From positions 1-34,922 of the forward strand of contig CALXDF010000054.1 of the NCBI GenBank assembly GCA_944386995.1: 34,922 nt of DNA, read 5' to 3'. This document shows positions 15,558-24,613 of the stretch, in pieces. Position numbers and translations under genes: made by a program. Position 1 is the first letter of the stretch. Each line of letters starts with the position of its first letter. This DNA comes from an uncultured Oscillospiraceae bacterium (GTDB lineage: Bacteria; Bacillota; Clostridia; Oscillospirales; Oscillospiraceae). Under the pieces are notes generated by a model that did not search any database, was not told the DNA's origin, and saw only the letters and a list, made by a program, of their open reading frames with translations.

Positions 15558-17870
15558 TTACAGCGTATAGAGCACCACTTTATCCCCCTCAGCCGTGGCC
15601 TTGATCTGCGTGATGGGGTGATCGTAGCTGTCAATAATCCGGGTGGCCAACTCATCCTCCACCTCTTTTTGGATCAGGCGGCGCAGGTTCCGCGCCCCGT
15701 AGGTCACAGAGTAGGATTTTTTTACCAGATAATCCACCAGAGGCTCGTCATAAGTGAAGGACAGGCCCTTCTCCCGGAGGGAATCCTGCAGCTCATCCAG
15801 CATGATGCGGGCGATAGCCTGGAAATTCTCCTGCGAGAGTTTGTTGAAGCAGATGATCTCATCTACGCGGTTAATAAACTCCGGCCGCAGGAACTGCTGC
15901 AGGGCTTTCATCGCCCGCTCCTTATCCTGCTCATTGACGCTCTTGTTAAAGCCCAGACTCCCCACCTTGCTGTCGCTTCCGGCATTGGAGGTCATGACGA
16001 TCACCGTGTTTTCGAAGTTCACCCGGCGGCCGTGGGCATCCGTAATCTGGCCGTCGTCCAGGATCTGGAGCAGCACATTGAGCACATCCGGGTGTGCCTT
16101 CTCGATCTCGTCAAAAAGGATCACGCTGTAGGGTTTGCGGCGAATCTTCTCAGTGAGCTGGCCGGCCTCGTCATAGCCCACATAGCCCGGAGGCGAACCG
16201 ATGATCCGGGAGACGGAATGCTTCTCCATAAATTCCGACATATCCAGACGGATCAGGCTGTCCGGGGAATCGAACAAATCGTCGGCCAACTGCTTCACCA
16301 GTTCTGTCTTGCCAACGCCGGTGCTTCCCACAAAGATAAAGCTCACCGGCTTATGCTTGGGGCTGATGCCGACCCGGTTGCGCCGGATGGCCGCCGCCAC
16401 AGCGGCAATGGCCTCATTCTGGCCCACAATTTTCTTTTTCAGCCGATCCTCCAGCTCACTCAGACGCTTAAACTCATCCTCCCGGATCTTGCTGGCCGGA
16501 ATCTTGGTCCACAGTTCAATAACCCGTGCCAGGTTGTCCATGGTAAGCTCCGGGGCTCCCGTTGCCTTGATGGCATCCAGTTCCTTCTGCAGCTGGATTT
16601 CCTTGACCTTGATCTCCGCCAGACGCTCGAAATCGGGCTCTCCCTCGGTCTGGTTTTCGATCATGTCCTTCTCTTTGTAGTAGTCTGCCAGTTCCCGCTC
16701 GATTTCCATGCGCCGGGAAATGCTGGGGTCTTTCAGGTTCAAGTCCGAACAAGCCTCATCAATCAGGTCGATCGCCTTGTCCGGAAGGTAACGGTCCGTA
16801 ATATACCGCTCGCTGAGAAGCACCGCCTGACGGAGGATCCCATCGGAGATCTTCACCCCGTGGTAGGACTCATAGTAATGGGCAATTCCCTTCAAAATCT
16901 TCAGGGTATCAGCCATATTGGGCTCCGCCACCGTCACCGGCTGGAAACGCCGCTCCAGAGCCGCATCCTTTTCGATATGCTTGCGATACTCATTAAAGGT
17001 CGTGGCACCGATGACCTGAATCTCCCCGCGGGAGAGCGCAGGCTTCAAAATATTGGCTGCGTTCATGCTGCCCTCAGCGTCCCCTGCGCCCACGATATTA
17101 TGGATCTCGTCGATAACCAGGATCACATTGCCGCATTTGCGGATCTCCTCAATCAGCCCCTTCATGCGGCTCTCAAACTGACCGCGGAACTGGGTCCCCG
17201 CTACCAGGGCCGTCAGGTCCAGAAGATAGACCTCCTTGTCCCGGAGTTTGAAGGGGACCTCTCCGGCGGCGATGCGCTCTGCCAGTCCTTCGGCAATGGC
17301 CGTCTTGCCCACGCCCGGCTCACCGATCAGGCAGGGGTTGTTTTTCTGCCGGCGGTTGAGAATCTGCACCACACGCTCAATCTCCTGCTCCCGGCCCACA
17401 ACGGTGTCCAGCTTGCCCTGCCGGGCCCGGTCGGTGAGGTTGATGCAGTAGTTGTCCAGGAACTTGTGCTTGGGCGCCTTCTCCCCTTTGCGCTCCTTCT
17501 CCCGGCTGCGGCTGGACTCGCCGGCACCGCCGGGGGCAGGGGCGCTGTCATTGTTGAACAGGCGGTTTAAGAAGGGGAAGGTCGCCGTCTTTCCCTCCTC
17601 GTCTTCTTCGCCATCCCCGGATTCCTCCGGATTCATAAGCCCCTCCATACTCTCGGCTCCGCCGAAGGCCTGCATCATCTCCTGGGAGAGATTGTCCAGG
17701 TCGTCGTCGGTGATGCCCATCTTGTTCATCATCTCATTGACCTGGGGCAGCCCCAAATCCTTGGCACACTTCAGGCACAGGCCCTCGTGAACCATTTTTC
17801 CATTCTCCATCTTCGCAATAAACACCACAGCCACATTTTTTTTACATCTGGAACACAAAGTCGGTTGCAT
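15558..17870 (-). CDS. clpE: ClpE-like AAA+ unfoldase with N-terminal zinc finger
   Basis: 770 residues. Residues 1-40 carry two CxxC pairs (Cys6/9, Cys32/35), the zinc finger that separates ClpE from ClpC. An acidic, Ser-rich linker (about 75-135) follows. D1 has GEPGVGKT (183-190) and VIDEIH (Asp254-Glu255). A short coiled middle region (about 385-435) precedes D2 with GSTGVGKT (515-522) and [10 protein letters not shown] (Asp587-Glu588). An LGF tripeptide (639-641) sits at the ClpP-docking loop, so partnership with ClpP is likely. The protein should unfold substrates for degradation. No ctsR, mcsA or mcsB is nearby and I see no CtsR heptad repeat in the 40 bp upstream. It is 40 bp after the cvpA-like gene. 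Confidence 0.85.
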   Translation of the reverse strand: MQPTLCSRCKKNVAVVFIAKMENGKMVHEGLCLKCAKDLGLPQVNEMMNKMGITDDDLDNLSQEMMQAFGGAESMEGLMNPEESGDGEEDEEGKTATFPFLNRLFNNDSAPAPGGAGESSRSREKERKGEKAPKHKFLDNYCINLTDRARQGKLDTVVGREQEIERVVQILNRRQKNNPCLIGEPGVGKTAIAEGLAERIAAGEVPFKLRDKEVYLLDLTALVAGTQFRGQFESRMKGLIEEIRKCGNVILVIDEIHNIVGAGDAEGSMNAANILKPALSRGEIQVIGATTFNEYRKHIEKDAALERRFQPVTVAEPNMADTLKILKGIAHYYESYHGVKISDGILRQAVLLSERYITDRYLPDKAIDLIDEACSDLNLKDPSISRRMEIERELADYYKEKDMIENQTEGEPDFERLAEIKVKEIQLQKELDAIKATGAPELTMDNLARVIELWTKIPASKIREDEFKRLSELEDRLKKKIVGQNEAIAAVAAAIRRNRVGISPKHKPVSFIFVGSTGVGKTELVKQLADDLFDSPDSLIRLDMSEFMEKHSVSRIIGSPPGYVGYDEAGQLTEKIRRKPYSVILFDEIEKAHPDVLNVLLQILDDGQITDAHGRRVNFENTVIVMTSNAGSDSKVGSLGFNKSVNEQDKERAMKALQQFLRPEFINRVDEIICFNKLSQENFQAIARIMLDELQDSLREKGLSFTYDEPLVDYLVKKSYSVTYGARNLRRLIQKEVEDELATRIIDSYDHPITQIKATAEGDKVVLYTL

Positions 17871-17910
17871 ACTTGACCTCCAAGGGTTACGTCCGCCCGG
17901 GGCTTATGCC

Positions 17911-18528
17911 TCAGGCGGGCAAAATTTTTAACAAAAATGGGGCGATATACGATCCCTGGACAGCACCGGGGGACAACAGCACTCCCGCCTTGCTGTCCAG
18001 CCACAAAATCAGGCAGACAATCAGCACACCTTTGAGCGCGCCAATCAAAATGCCGCCCAAGGTATTCATCTCGTGAAGCACCGGCAGCCGCAGGAGTAGA
18101 TCCCCCAGATTGATAACAATCCGCAGCACCAGCACGAATACCAGGAATACCGCCAAAAACACCAGCACATAGGCCAGATTGTACAGCAGTGTCTCCACCA
18201 GCAGGTCGACGGCCTCCTGTGCTGCATCTCCCGCCAGATCGCCAATCCCCTCCAGTCCGGCAATCGCCCCGCCGAAGGGCACATCAGCAAGGGCGCCGGT
18301 GATATAGTCGCTGATTGCCTCGCTGACTTTACTCTCCAGCACCGGCCGCAGCAGCTCCACCACCCGATCCGTCAGAGCGCCGGCAGCAAGAGAGGCGCCG
18401 ATCAATCCCAGCAGATAAACCACCAGCTCCGCAAGGCTGCGGAACAGTCCCTTTTTCCCGCCGATCCACACCGACAGGGCAAAAATCACCACAATCGCTA
18501 TATCCAGTATAACAGAAGATTGGAGCAT
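17911..18528 (-). CDS. CvpA family membrane protein
   Basis: 205 residues with four hydrophobic segments (about 6-26, 33-52, 117-141 and 158-180). The first has ILDIAIVVIFALSVWIGGKKGLFRS-type sequence, the usual CvpA opening of a helix followed by a Gly-rich, basic turn; GGILIGALKGVLIV is the conserved last membrane segment. CvpA is linked to colicin V production in Enterobacteria and, in other bacteria, to envelope stability; its molecular role in Firmicutes is not established. The ATG at 18526-18528 has AAAGGTGG upstream. Confidence 0.85.
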   Translation of the reverse strand: MLQSSVILDIAIVVIFALSVWIGGKKGLFRSLAELVVYLLGLIGASLAAGALTDRVVELLRPVLESKVSEAISDYITGALADVPFGGAIAGLEGIGDLAGDAAQEAVDLLVETLLYNLAYVLVFLAVFLVFVLVLRIVINLGDLLLRLPVLHEMNTLGGILIGALKGVLIVCLILWLDSKAGVLLSPGAVQGSYIAPFLLKILPA

Positions 18529-18571
18529 GCGCTACCACCTTTCTTTGGAATTGTCGGCATTCCTTCTGCCG

Positions 18572-19780
18572 TCAGGGCAGATATCGCCAGGCGCTGCTGC
18601 CGCCAATCACCAGCGCCGACCCATCCTCCGCCATGAGAACATGGCTGGCATAGCTGGTGTCCGACAGGCGGCTGTACTCGGTCAGGTCGCTGGTATAGAG
18701 TACCAGCGTATTGCTCTGGAGCACCGCCAGATGATCCCCCGCCGCATCGATATCCAGGATCTCGTCGCTGACATCCAGGACCCCCAAAACATTTCCCTGG
18801 CTGTCCAGCGTCAACACGGTTCCCACGCTGCCGGACTGATAGCGGGTGAGGAACAGGGCGATAAAGTCATCGCCGAATGCATAATCCTGCAAATACTGTC
18901 CGCCAAAGACATAGCCGCCGCTGGTGCTTCCATCCTTCCCCACAAAGGCAACTGCTTGGCTGGAGATGGATCCATAGCACTCCCCAATCTTTCCCATGTC
19001 AAATCCCACGTGATTGGGCAGTGATACCGAGGCGACCGGCTCCTCTGCCGACAGATCATACCACACCAAGTTTGTGCAGAACGCGCCGTTCTCTTCCCCA
19101 TAGGTCATCAGGAGGGCAAACCGGCAGTCTTCCGTTACCACAGCATCCACCACAAACTGTGAGGAGAGGTCCACCTCATAAATCAGTTCCTGCTCCCCAT
19201 TGTACACCGTAACAGCACCTTTGTATCCGCTCTTTTCTGCACATACCGCCAGCCAGCCGCTGCTGTTGAGCCGCGCTGAGATGTAGCCATCCCCCTCTGA
19301 GAGGGAGAGTGACAGCTGCGTCCCCTCCGGGGAGACAAGGAACAGCTTCTGCCCCCCTGCGTCATAGGCCACTGCCAGGCCGCCGCCGGTATCCAACACC
19401 GGCTGGGACAGTGCCAGTTCCTCCACCACCTGATATGCTGTACCGCTGTCCTCCAGGAACTGGATGTAGTTCTGCGTCAGCACCACCAGATATTCTCCGA
19501 CCTGCCCATACTGGTTGATGGGGTCGGCGGCGAAGAGATAGGCATCCTCTGCTGCTGCGGCGCCGTAGTTGATCCAGCGGCGTACCCGATCCAGGATATT
19601 TCCGTCTCCCATCATGCTCACCGCCAGAATGCCCAGCACGATCAGCAGTGTAACCAGCAGCGTACCCAGCCGGCGCAAAAAGGTTCCGCCCCTTCCGGGC
19701 GTCTTTTTTGGCTCCTGCTCCTCCTGAGGCTGCCGGGCCTGCTCCAGATCCTGTTGTTCGTTTCTGTTATTATCAGCCAT
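18572..19780 (-). CDS. DUF5711 family membrane-anchored protein
   Basis: 402 residues: a charged, Gln/Glu-rich cytoplasmic start (1-37), one membrane helix (about 38-57), then an extracytoplasmic domain of repeated beta-strand units (for example EYLVVLTQ, GLAVAYDAGGQKLFLV, GWLAVCAEKSG, DHLAVLQSNTLVLY) that looks like a seven- or eight-bladed propeller. This fits DUF5711, for which I know no function. Of three in-frame ATGs I choose 19778-19780, which overlaps the truA stop by 8 bp; the other two have no ribosome site. It lies between truA and the cvpA-like gene. Confidence 0.75.
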   Translation of the reverse strand: MADNNRNEQQDLEQARQPQEEQEPKKTPGRGGTFLRRLGTLLVTLLIVLGILAVSMMGDGNILDRVRRWINYGAAAAEDAYLFAADPINQYGQVGEYLVVLTQNYIQFLEDSGTAYQVVEELALSQPVLDTGGGLAVAYDAGGQKLFLVSPEGTQLSLSLSEGDGYISARLNSSGWLAVCAEKSGYKGAVTVYNGEQELIYEVDLSSQFVVDAVVTEDCRFALLMTYGEENGAFCTNLVWYDLSAEEPVASVSLPNHVGFDMGKIGECYGSISSQAVAFVGKDGSTSGGYVFGGQYLQDYAFGDDFIALFLTRYQSGSVGTVLTLDSQGNVLGVLDVSDEILDIDAAGDHLAVLQSNTLVLYTSDLTEYSRLSDTSYASHVLMAEDGSALVIGGSSAWRYLP

Positions 19781-20528
19781 TGAGCCGCTCATCCTCATAC
19801 CATAGTTTGGTCAGGTACAGGCCGCCCGGCGGCACCGTAGGACCCGCCAAGGTCCGGTTCCCCGCATCCAGGATCCGGGGAATGTCCTCCGGCGTCAGCT
19901 TTCCTTCCGCCGCATAGAGTACCGTTCCGGTAATGGCTCGTACCATATTATACAGAAACCCATTGGCGCAGACCTTCAATTCCAGCAGGTCTCCGTTCCG
20001 GGTGACATAGCAGTAATAAATCGTCCGCACCGTGGTCTTCGTCTCCGTTCCCACTGAGCGCACCGCCCGAAAATCGTGGGTCCCCTCAAAGGCACGGGCT
20101 GCCCGGTCCATGACTGTCTCATCCAAACGCTTGGGGTAAAAATACGCCCGGTTCACATAAAAGGGATTGCGGATGCGGGAGTTGAAGATTCGGTAGGTGT
20201 ATTCCTTTTTCAGACAGGAGCCGATAGCATTGAACTCCTCCGAGACATCAAATGCCTCCCGGACCACAATGTCCTCCGGCAGCCGGGTGTTCACCGCTAA
20301 CGGCAGCCGGTCGCAGGGAATGGTGGAACTGGTATGAAAGTTGGCAATATAGTGCTCGGCGTGGACGCCTGCGTCGGTACGGCCGCAGCCCACCACCTTC
20401 ACCGGCTCACAGCAGATGATGGACAGCCCCCGTTCCAGCGTCTCCGCCACGGTGGGCAAATCCTTCTGGACCTGCCATCCGTGGTAGGCGGTGCCGTTAT
20501 ACATCAGTTTCAGGGCGATATTGCGCAT
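19773..20528 (-). CDS. truA: tRNA pseudouridine(38-40) synthase TruA
   Basis: 251 residues, normal for TruA, which makes pseudouridine at positions 38-40 of the tRNA anticodon arm. Seen: LMYNGTAYHGWQVQ at the N-terminus, the catalytic-Asp motif GCGRTDAGVHA, the second-domain FLYNMVRAITGT, and LWYEDE at the end. An upstream extension is rejected because the ATG at 20526-20528 has AAGGAG about 12 bases before it and begins directly at the family start. It follows the metallophosphoesterase by 16 bp. Confidence 0.95.
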   Translation of the reverse strand: MRNIALKLMYNGTAYHGWQVQKDLPTVAETLERGLSIICCEPVKVVGCGRTDAGVHAEHYIANFHTSSTIPCDRLPLAVNTRLPEDIVVREAFDVSEEFNAIGSCLKKEYTYRIFNSRIRNPFYVNRAYFYPKRLDETVMDRAARAFEGTHDFRAVRSVGTETKTTVRTIYYCYVTRNGDLLELKVCANGFLYNMVRAITGTVLYAAEGKLTPEDIPRILDAGNRTLAGPTVPPGGLYLTKLWYEDERLNG

Positions 20529-20544
20529 ATCAGGTCTTTTCTCC

Positions 20545-21390
20545 TTACTCCGGCGCAAGATCGACAACCACCACCTCCGGACGGTTGAAGATCCTTGGAA
20601 TTCTGGTGCTCTCCCGGGCCAGTCCCCGGCTGACAATCAGCGTGGCGTTTTCAAAGCTATACTGCCCGCCGGCATATTGTGGGAACAGCCCCTGGTTTGG
20701 AGCGAACAGCCCATTGAGAAGACCGGGGATGCGCCACTGCCCGCCGTGGGCGTGGCCGGATACAATCAAATCAAAGGGGTACCGGAGGTACTCCTCAATC
20801 CGCTCGGGCCGGTGGGCCAGCAGCACGGAGAAGGTCTCCGCCTCCACCTGCTCCCCCACCTGCGCCAGCTGCTCCTCCGCACCGGCGTCCGGATCGTCAA
20901 TTCCGCAAATCCGGATCGTCTGGCTGGCGGCGGCAAGGTCAACCGTTTCTCCCCTTAGGACTGTGACCCCATAATCCTCCATGGCAACACAGATGCGCTC
21001 CGCCTCGCCGCCTCTCCATTCGTGGTTTCCAGTTACATAGAAACAGGGGTATGCCTCAGCCAGTCCGGCAATAGTGGTCCAGGCATTTTCCTCAGGCAGC
21101 TCATCGTCTACGATATCCCCAGCCAACAGCACTGCATCCGGCTGCGGAGAGAGGCCCGCCACCAGCCCCAGCAGATCCTGTTGATCTTCTCCATAGCGGC
21201 AGCTGTGGAGATCCGTCAGCACCACCAGGCGTACCGGGCCGGAGAGCTTCTCTGTTTCCACCGTATATGTCCGCAGCACCAGGCGGCTGTCACAGGCAAC
21301 AACCAGCAGCACTGCCGCAGCAACGGAAGCGGCAGCAATCCAAATCACCTGTCTTCCCTTTTTTCGCCTTCTTCCGGTGTAATTTTCCAT
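20545..21390 (-). CDS. Membrane-anchored metallophosphoesterase
   Basis: 281 residues: basic N-terminus (RRRKKGR), one membrane helix (about 14-33), then a calcineurin-type phosphoesterase domain with all metal motifs: VVLTDLHS (Asp60, His62), LLAGDIVDD, VTGNHEW and SGHAHGGQWRIPG. This resembles the YaeI/YkuE type, which includes proteins acting on UDP-diacylglucosamine-like lipids or of unknown substrate. The ATG at 21388-21390 is one base after the ecfT stop, implying coupling to it. Confidence 0.88.
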   Translation of the reverse strand: MENYTGRRRKKGRQVIWIAAASVAAAVLLVVACDSRLVLRTYTVETEKLSGPVRLVVLTDLHSCRYGEDQQDLLGLVAGLSPQPDAVLLAGDIVDDELPEENAWTTIAGLAEAYPCFYVTGNHEWRGGEAERICVAMEDYGVTVLRGETVDLAAASQTIRICGIDDPDAGAEEQLAQVGEQVEAETFSVLLAHRPERIEEYLRYPFDLIVSGHAHGGQWRIPGLLNGLFAPNQGLFPQYAGGQYSFENATLIVSRGLARESTRIPRIFNRPEVVVVDLAPE

Positions 21391-21391
21391 A

Positions 21392-22195
21392 TTACAGTCC
21401 GAAGTTCCGCAGGGCAATGACCGTTCCCAGCACTGCCGCCCCCAGGAGGAGGGTAACATAGTCCCTGCGCTGGTAGCGGAGAGGATGGAGCTTGGTCCGC
21501 CCCTCTCCGCCGTGGTAGCAGCGGCACTCCATAGCCACCGCCAGCTCGTCTGCCCGGCGGAAGGCCGAGATGAACAGGGGCACCAGCAGGGGGATCATGG
21601 CCTTGGCCCGCTGGAGCAGATTTCCCGTCTCAAAGTCTGCGCCGCGGGCCTTTTGGGCGGACATGATCTTGTCCGTCTCCTCGATCAGGGTCGGAATAAA
21701 ACGCAGGGCAATGGACATCATCATGGACAGCTCATGGACGGGGACATGGACCTTCTTCAGCGGTCCCAGCAGACTCTCCAGCCCATCTGTCAGACGGATA
21801 GGACTGGTCGTGTAGGTCAGCAGGAACGTTCCCATGATGAGCATGGTGATGCGCAGCATCATGAAAAACGCCGTCTCCATGCCCTCCCAGGTAATCTTGA
21901 AAATCCACCAGCGCCAGATCTCCCGTCCCGGGGTATAGAACAGGTTCAACACGGCGGTAAACGCGATGATGAACAGTACCGGCTTGAGGCCCCGCACCAG
22001 GGATTTTGGAGGGACCCTGGAAATGCTCACACATGCAGCCAGCACGGCGAGCATCACCGCATAGGACACAAACCACTTTGCCAGGAACAAGGCGGCGATG
22101 TACGCCACTACCATCAGCAGCTTGGTCCGGGGATCCAGCCTGTGGACCACGGAATTCCCCGGGAAATATTGGCCCAGGGTGATATCTTTCAGCAT
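21392..22195 (-). CDS. ecfT: ECF transporter transmembrane subunit EcfT
   Basis: 267 residues, the membrane scaffold of an energy-coupling-factor vitamin/metal importer. LGQYFPGNSVVHRLDPRTKLL is the standard opening, five or so membrane helices follow, and the coupling helices carry the Ala-Arg-Gly signature (SAQKARGAD) with a second site AMECRCYHGG. It overlaps ecfA2 by 7 bp. No substrate-binding S component lies nearby, so this is the shared group II module that serves several S components encoded elsewhere. Confidence 0.95.
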   Translation of the reverse strand: MLKDITLGQYFPGNSVVHRLDPRTKLLMVVAYIAALFLAKWFVSYAVMLAVLAACVSISRVPPKSLVRGLKPVLFIIAFTAVLNLFYTPGREIWRWWIFKITWEGMETAFFMMLRITMLIMGTFLLTYTTSPIRLTDGLESLLGPLKKVHVPVHELSMMMSIALRFIPTLIEETDKIMSAQKARGADFETGNLLQRAKAMIPLLVPLFISAFRRADELAVAMECRCYHGGEGRTKLHPLRYQRRDYVTLLLGAAVLGTVIALRNFGL

Positions 22196-23061
22196 CCTGC
22201 TCCCCCCTTTCCAAGGGCGGTCAGGGCGTGGTACAGGTCCGACACCGTGTAGACAGCAGCATCCACCATCACGCCCCGGCGGCGCAGCTCCATGGCCACT
22301 TTGGTCACCTGGGGCACAGTAAGGCCCACCGCCTCCAGCTCCTCGCTCCGGCTGAACACCTCCTGGGGCGTGCCGGACATCACCACGCCGGCATCAGACA
22401 GTACGGCGATGCGGTCCACGTTCTCGGCAATCTCGTCCATGCTGTGGCTCACCAGCACCACGGTGCTTCCGGTGGCGCGGTGGTAGTCCCGGATGTTCGC
22501 CAGCAGGCCGTCCCGCCCGGCAGGGTCCAGCCCGGCGGACGGCTCGTCCAAGACAAGCACCTCCGGTTCCATGGCGATGACTCCCGCGATGGCCACCCGG
22601 CGCTTCTGACCGCCGGAGAGCTCAAAGGGCGACTGATCCAGCAGTTCCGGAGCAAGTCCGGCAAAGGCTGCCGCCCGCTCCACCCGGCGGGCAATCTCCT
22701 CCTCTGAAAGGCCCATGTTCTTCGGGCCGAAGGAGATATCCTTGCGCACCGTCTCCTCAAAGAGCTGGTACTCCGGGTACTGGAACACCAATCCCACCCG
22801 GAAGCGGACCTCCCGGATCTTCTTGGTATCCTCCCAGATATCCTTTCCATGGAACAGGACCCGCCCTGCCGTCGGCTTCAGCAGGCCATTGAGGTGCTGG
22901 ATCAGGGTAGATTTCCCGGAGCCGGTATGGCCGATGACTCCAAGGAACTCCCCGGGATAGATGTCCAGGCTGATGCCGTCCACAGCGCTGCGGCAGAAGG
23001 GGGTCCCCTCCCCGTAGGTATGGACTAGGTTTTCCACACGAATAATCGGTTCCAAATCCAA
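22189..23061 (-). CDS. ecfA2: ECF transporter ATPase EcfA2
   Basis: 290 residues. ABC ATPase with Walker A GHTGSGKST, Q-loop FQYPEYQLFEETV, signature ELSGGQKRRVAIAG, Walker B VLVLDEPSAGLD and switch His in LVSHSMDE. The VNLVHTYG-like start and the PEYQLFE sequence mark it as the EcfA2 partner of the heterodimer. The ATG is at 23059-23061; it follows ecfA1 by 37 bp and overlaps ecfT. Confidence 0.95.
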   Translation of the reverse strand: MDLEPIIRVENLVHTYGEGTPFCRSAVDGISLDIYPGEFLGVIGHTGSGKSTLIQHLNGLLKPTAGRVLFHGKDIWEDTKKIREVRFRVGLVFQYPEYQLFEETVRKDISFGPKNMGLSEEEIARRVERAAAFAGLAPELLDQSPFELSGGQKRRVAIAGVIAMEPEVLVLDEPSAGLDPAGRDGLLANIRDYHRATGSTVVLVSHSMDEIAENVDRIAVLSDAGVVMSGTPQEVFSRSEELEAVGLTVPQVTKVAMELRRRGVMVDAAVYTVSDLYHALTALGKGGAGC

Positions 23062-23098
23062 AAAATCCTCGTGTTTCTACAAAATCAGGGAACGAGAT

Positions 23099-23950
23099 TC
23101 AACCCCGCTCCAAGGCGCGGCAAATAGCGTCGGCACACTCTGTGACACCGATGGCATCCAGCGGAACATCCCAGCCATCTTTTTTCAACAGATTCAGCAG
23201 TTCCACCGTGTGGGGTGCCGCCAGGCCGAAAGATCGAAGCTTCTCCTCCTGAGAAAGGATCTCTCTGGGAGTGCCGTCCAAAGCGATATGCCCGTCGTTG
23301 AGTATCAAAACGCGGTCGGCATAAGCCGCCTCGTCCATGTGGTGGGTAATGAGGATAATGGTGATCCCCTTCTCCCGGTTTAAGCGGCTGACGGTATCCA
23401 GCACCTCCCGCCGGCCCGAGGGGTCCAGCATGGCGGTGGCCTCATCCAGAACGATGCACTTGGGTTCCATGGCCAGGATCCCGGCAATGGCTACCCGCTG
23501 CTTCTGGCCGCCAGAGAGCATATGGGGGGCGTGGAGAGCAAAGGCCTCCATCCCCACGGTGCGGAGGGCGCTGTCCACCCGCTCCTGAATCTCCTGGGAG
23601 GGGACGCCCATATTCTCCGGCCCGAAGGCCACATCCTCCTCCACCACATTGGCCACGATCTGGTTATCCGGATTCTGGAACACCATGCCCACCCGGCGGC
23701 GGACCTCCAGAAGGAGATCCTCGTCGGCAGTGTCCATGCCCTCCACCAGCACCTGGCCGCCCATGGGCAGCAGTACCGCGTTGAAGTGCTTGGCCAGGGT
23801 GGACTTGCCGGAGCCGTTGTGACCCAGCACCACCACGAAGCTGCCTGCGTCAATCGTCAGATCCACGCCATCCAGCGCGTAGCGAAGGGGTTCCCCCTCC
23901 TCCCGCGGGTAGGCGTAGGTCAGTTCTTTTGTCTCAATAATATGGGCCAT
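23099..23950 (-). CDS. ecfA1: ECF transporter ATPase EcfA1
   Basis: 283 residues. Walker A GHNGSGKST, Q-loop FQNPDNQIVANVVEEDVAFG (diagnostic of EcfA1), signature MLSGGQKQRVAIAG, Walker B IVLDEATAMLD and switch His in LITHHMDE. The frame opens further upstream, but the ATG at 23948-23950 has GAGGTCC before it and starts at the family N-terminus. It follows the VanZ-like gene by 14 bp. Confidence 0.95.
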   Translation of the reverse strand: MAHIIETKELTYAYPREEGEPLRYALDGVDLTIDAGSFVVVLGHNGSGKSTLAKHFNAVLLPMGGQVLVEGMDTADEDLLLEVRRRVGMVFQNPDNQIVANVVEEDVAFGPENMGVPSQEIQERVDSALRTVGMEAFALHAPHMLSGGQKQRVAIAGILAMEPKCIVLDEATAMLDPSGRREVLDTVSRLNREKGITIILITHHMDEAAYADRVLILNDGHIALDGTPREILSQEEKLRSFGLAAPHTVELLNLLKKDGWDVPLDAIGVTECADAICRALERG

Positions 23951-23964
23951 AATGGACCTCGATT

Positions 23965-24603
23965 CTATTGAAATACCGCCTGGCGGCAGTGAAAGCGTTG
24001 CATCCCTCTTGGGAAAATCAGGCGCAGCAGGCGCCACAGGCCATAGCCCAGCATAGCGCCGATGGTATTCAAAAGCAGATCGTCGATATCAAAGGCCCGG
24101 CCCACCAGGAGCTGCCAGCACTCCACAAAGAGGCTGACAACAAGGCCCAGAACCAGTGCCCGCCTCCAGGTGCTCCCCCGCCACAACAGGGCGGCAAATA
24201 AGCCGAAGGGGATCAGCACCAGCAGGTTCCCCAGGAAAACGAGTGGATCGTCCCAGGTTTGAAAGGGCACCAGATTGACAGAGCCGAGGCGGAAAAAGGG
24301 GACTTGAACGGTCGGATAAAAGAGGATCCACTCAAAATCATACCAATCCGGCATCAGCAGCAGCGCCGCCAGCCCACCGCAGTAGACCCAGAACAGCGCC
24401 AGCCCAATTTCCCGCGCCCTGCCGCTGACCAGTCCCTTCTTCCGAAAGTGGGTTTTCCTCCAGGGGAGCAGGAGCAAAAACAGGACCAGCGCAACAGCCA
24501 TTCCCGGCAGCATCTGCACCAGGACATTTGCCCCGCGCCGAAAGAATTGCTGCCAGAGCGGCAGGTCACTCCATCCTACCCATTGACGCAGCGGCACGAT
24601 CAT
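23965..24603 (-). CDS. VanZ family membrane protein
   Basis: 212 residues with about five membrane segments. The VanZ signature is clear: NLVPFQTW, then FLGNLLVLIPFGLFAAL, then VECWQLLVGRAFDIDDLLLNTIGAMLGY. VanZ of the vancomycin cluster raises teicoplanin resistance, but most chromosomal VanZ-like proteins have no proven role, and none of the other van genes is here. The ATG at 24601-24603 has AAAGGAGG. It lies 10 bp after the methyltransferase. Confidence 0.88.
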   Translation of the reverse strand: MIVPLRQWVGWSDLPLWQQFFRRGANVLVQMLPGMAVALVLFLLLLPWRKTHFRKKGLVSGRAREIGLALFWVYCGGLAALLLMPDWYDFEWILFYPTVQVPFFRLGSVNLVPFQTWDDPLVFLGNLLVLIPFGLFAALLWRGSTWRRALVLGLVVSLFVECWQLLVGRAFDIDDLLLNTIGAMLGYGLWRLLRLIFPRGMQRFHCRQAVFQ

Positions 24604-24613
24604 ATTTCCTCCT

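Noticed and set aside
24601-24603. VanZ-like gene as a sign of a glycopeptide-resistance cluster
   Set aside because: No vanH, vanA/B/D, vanX, vanR or vanS gene is present; VanZ-like proteins are common on their own.
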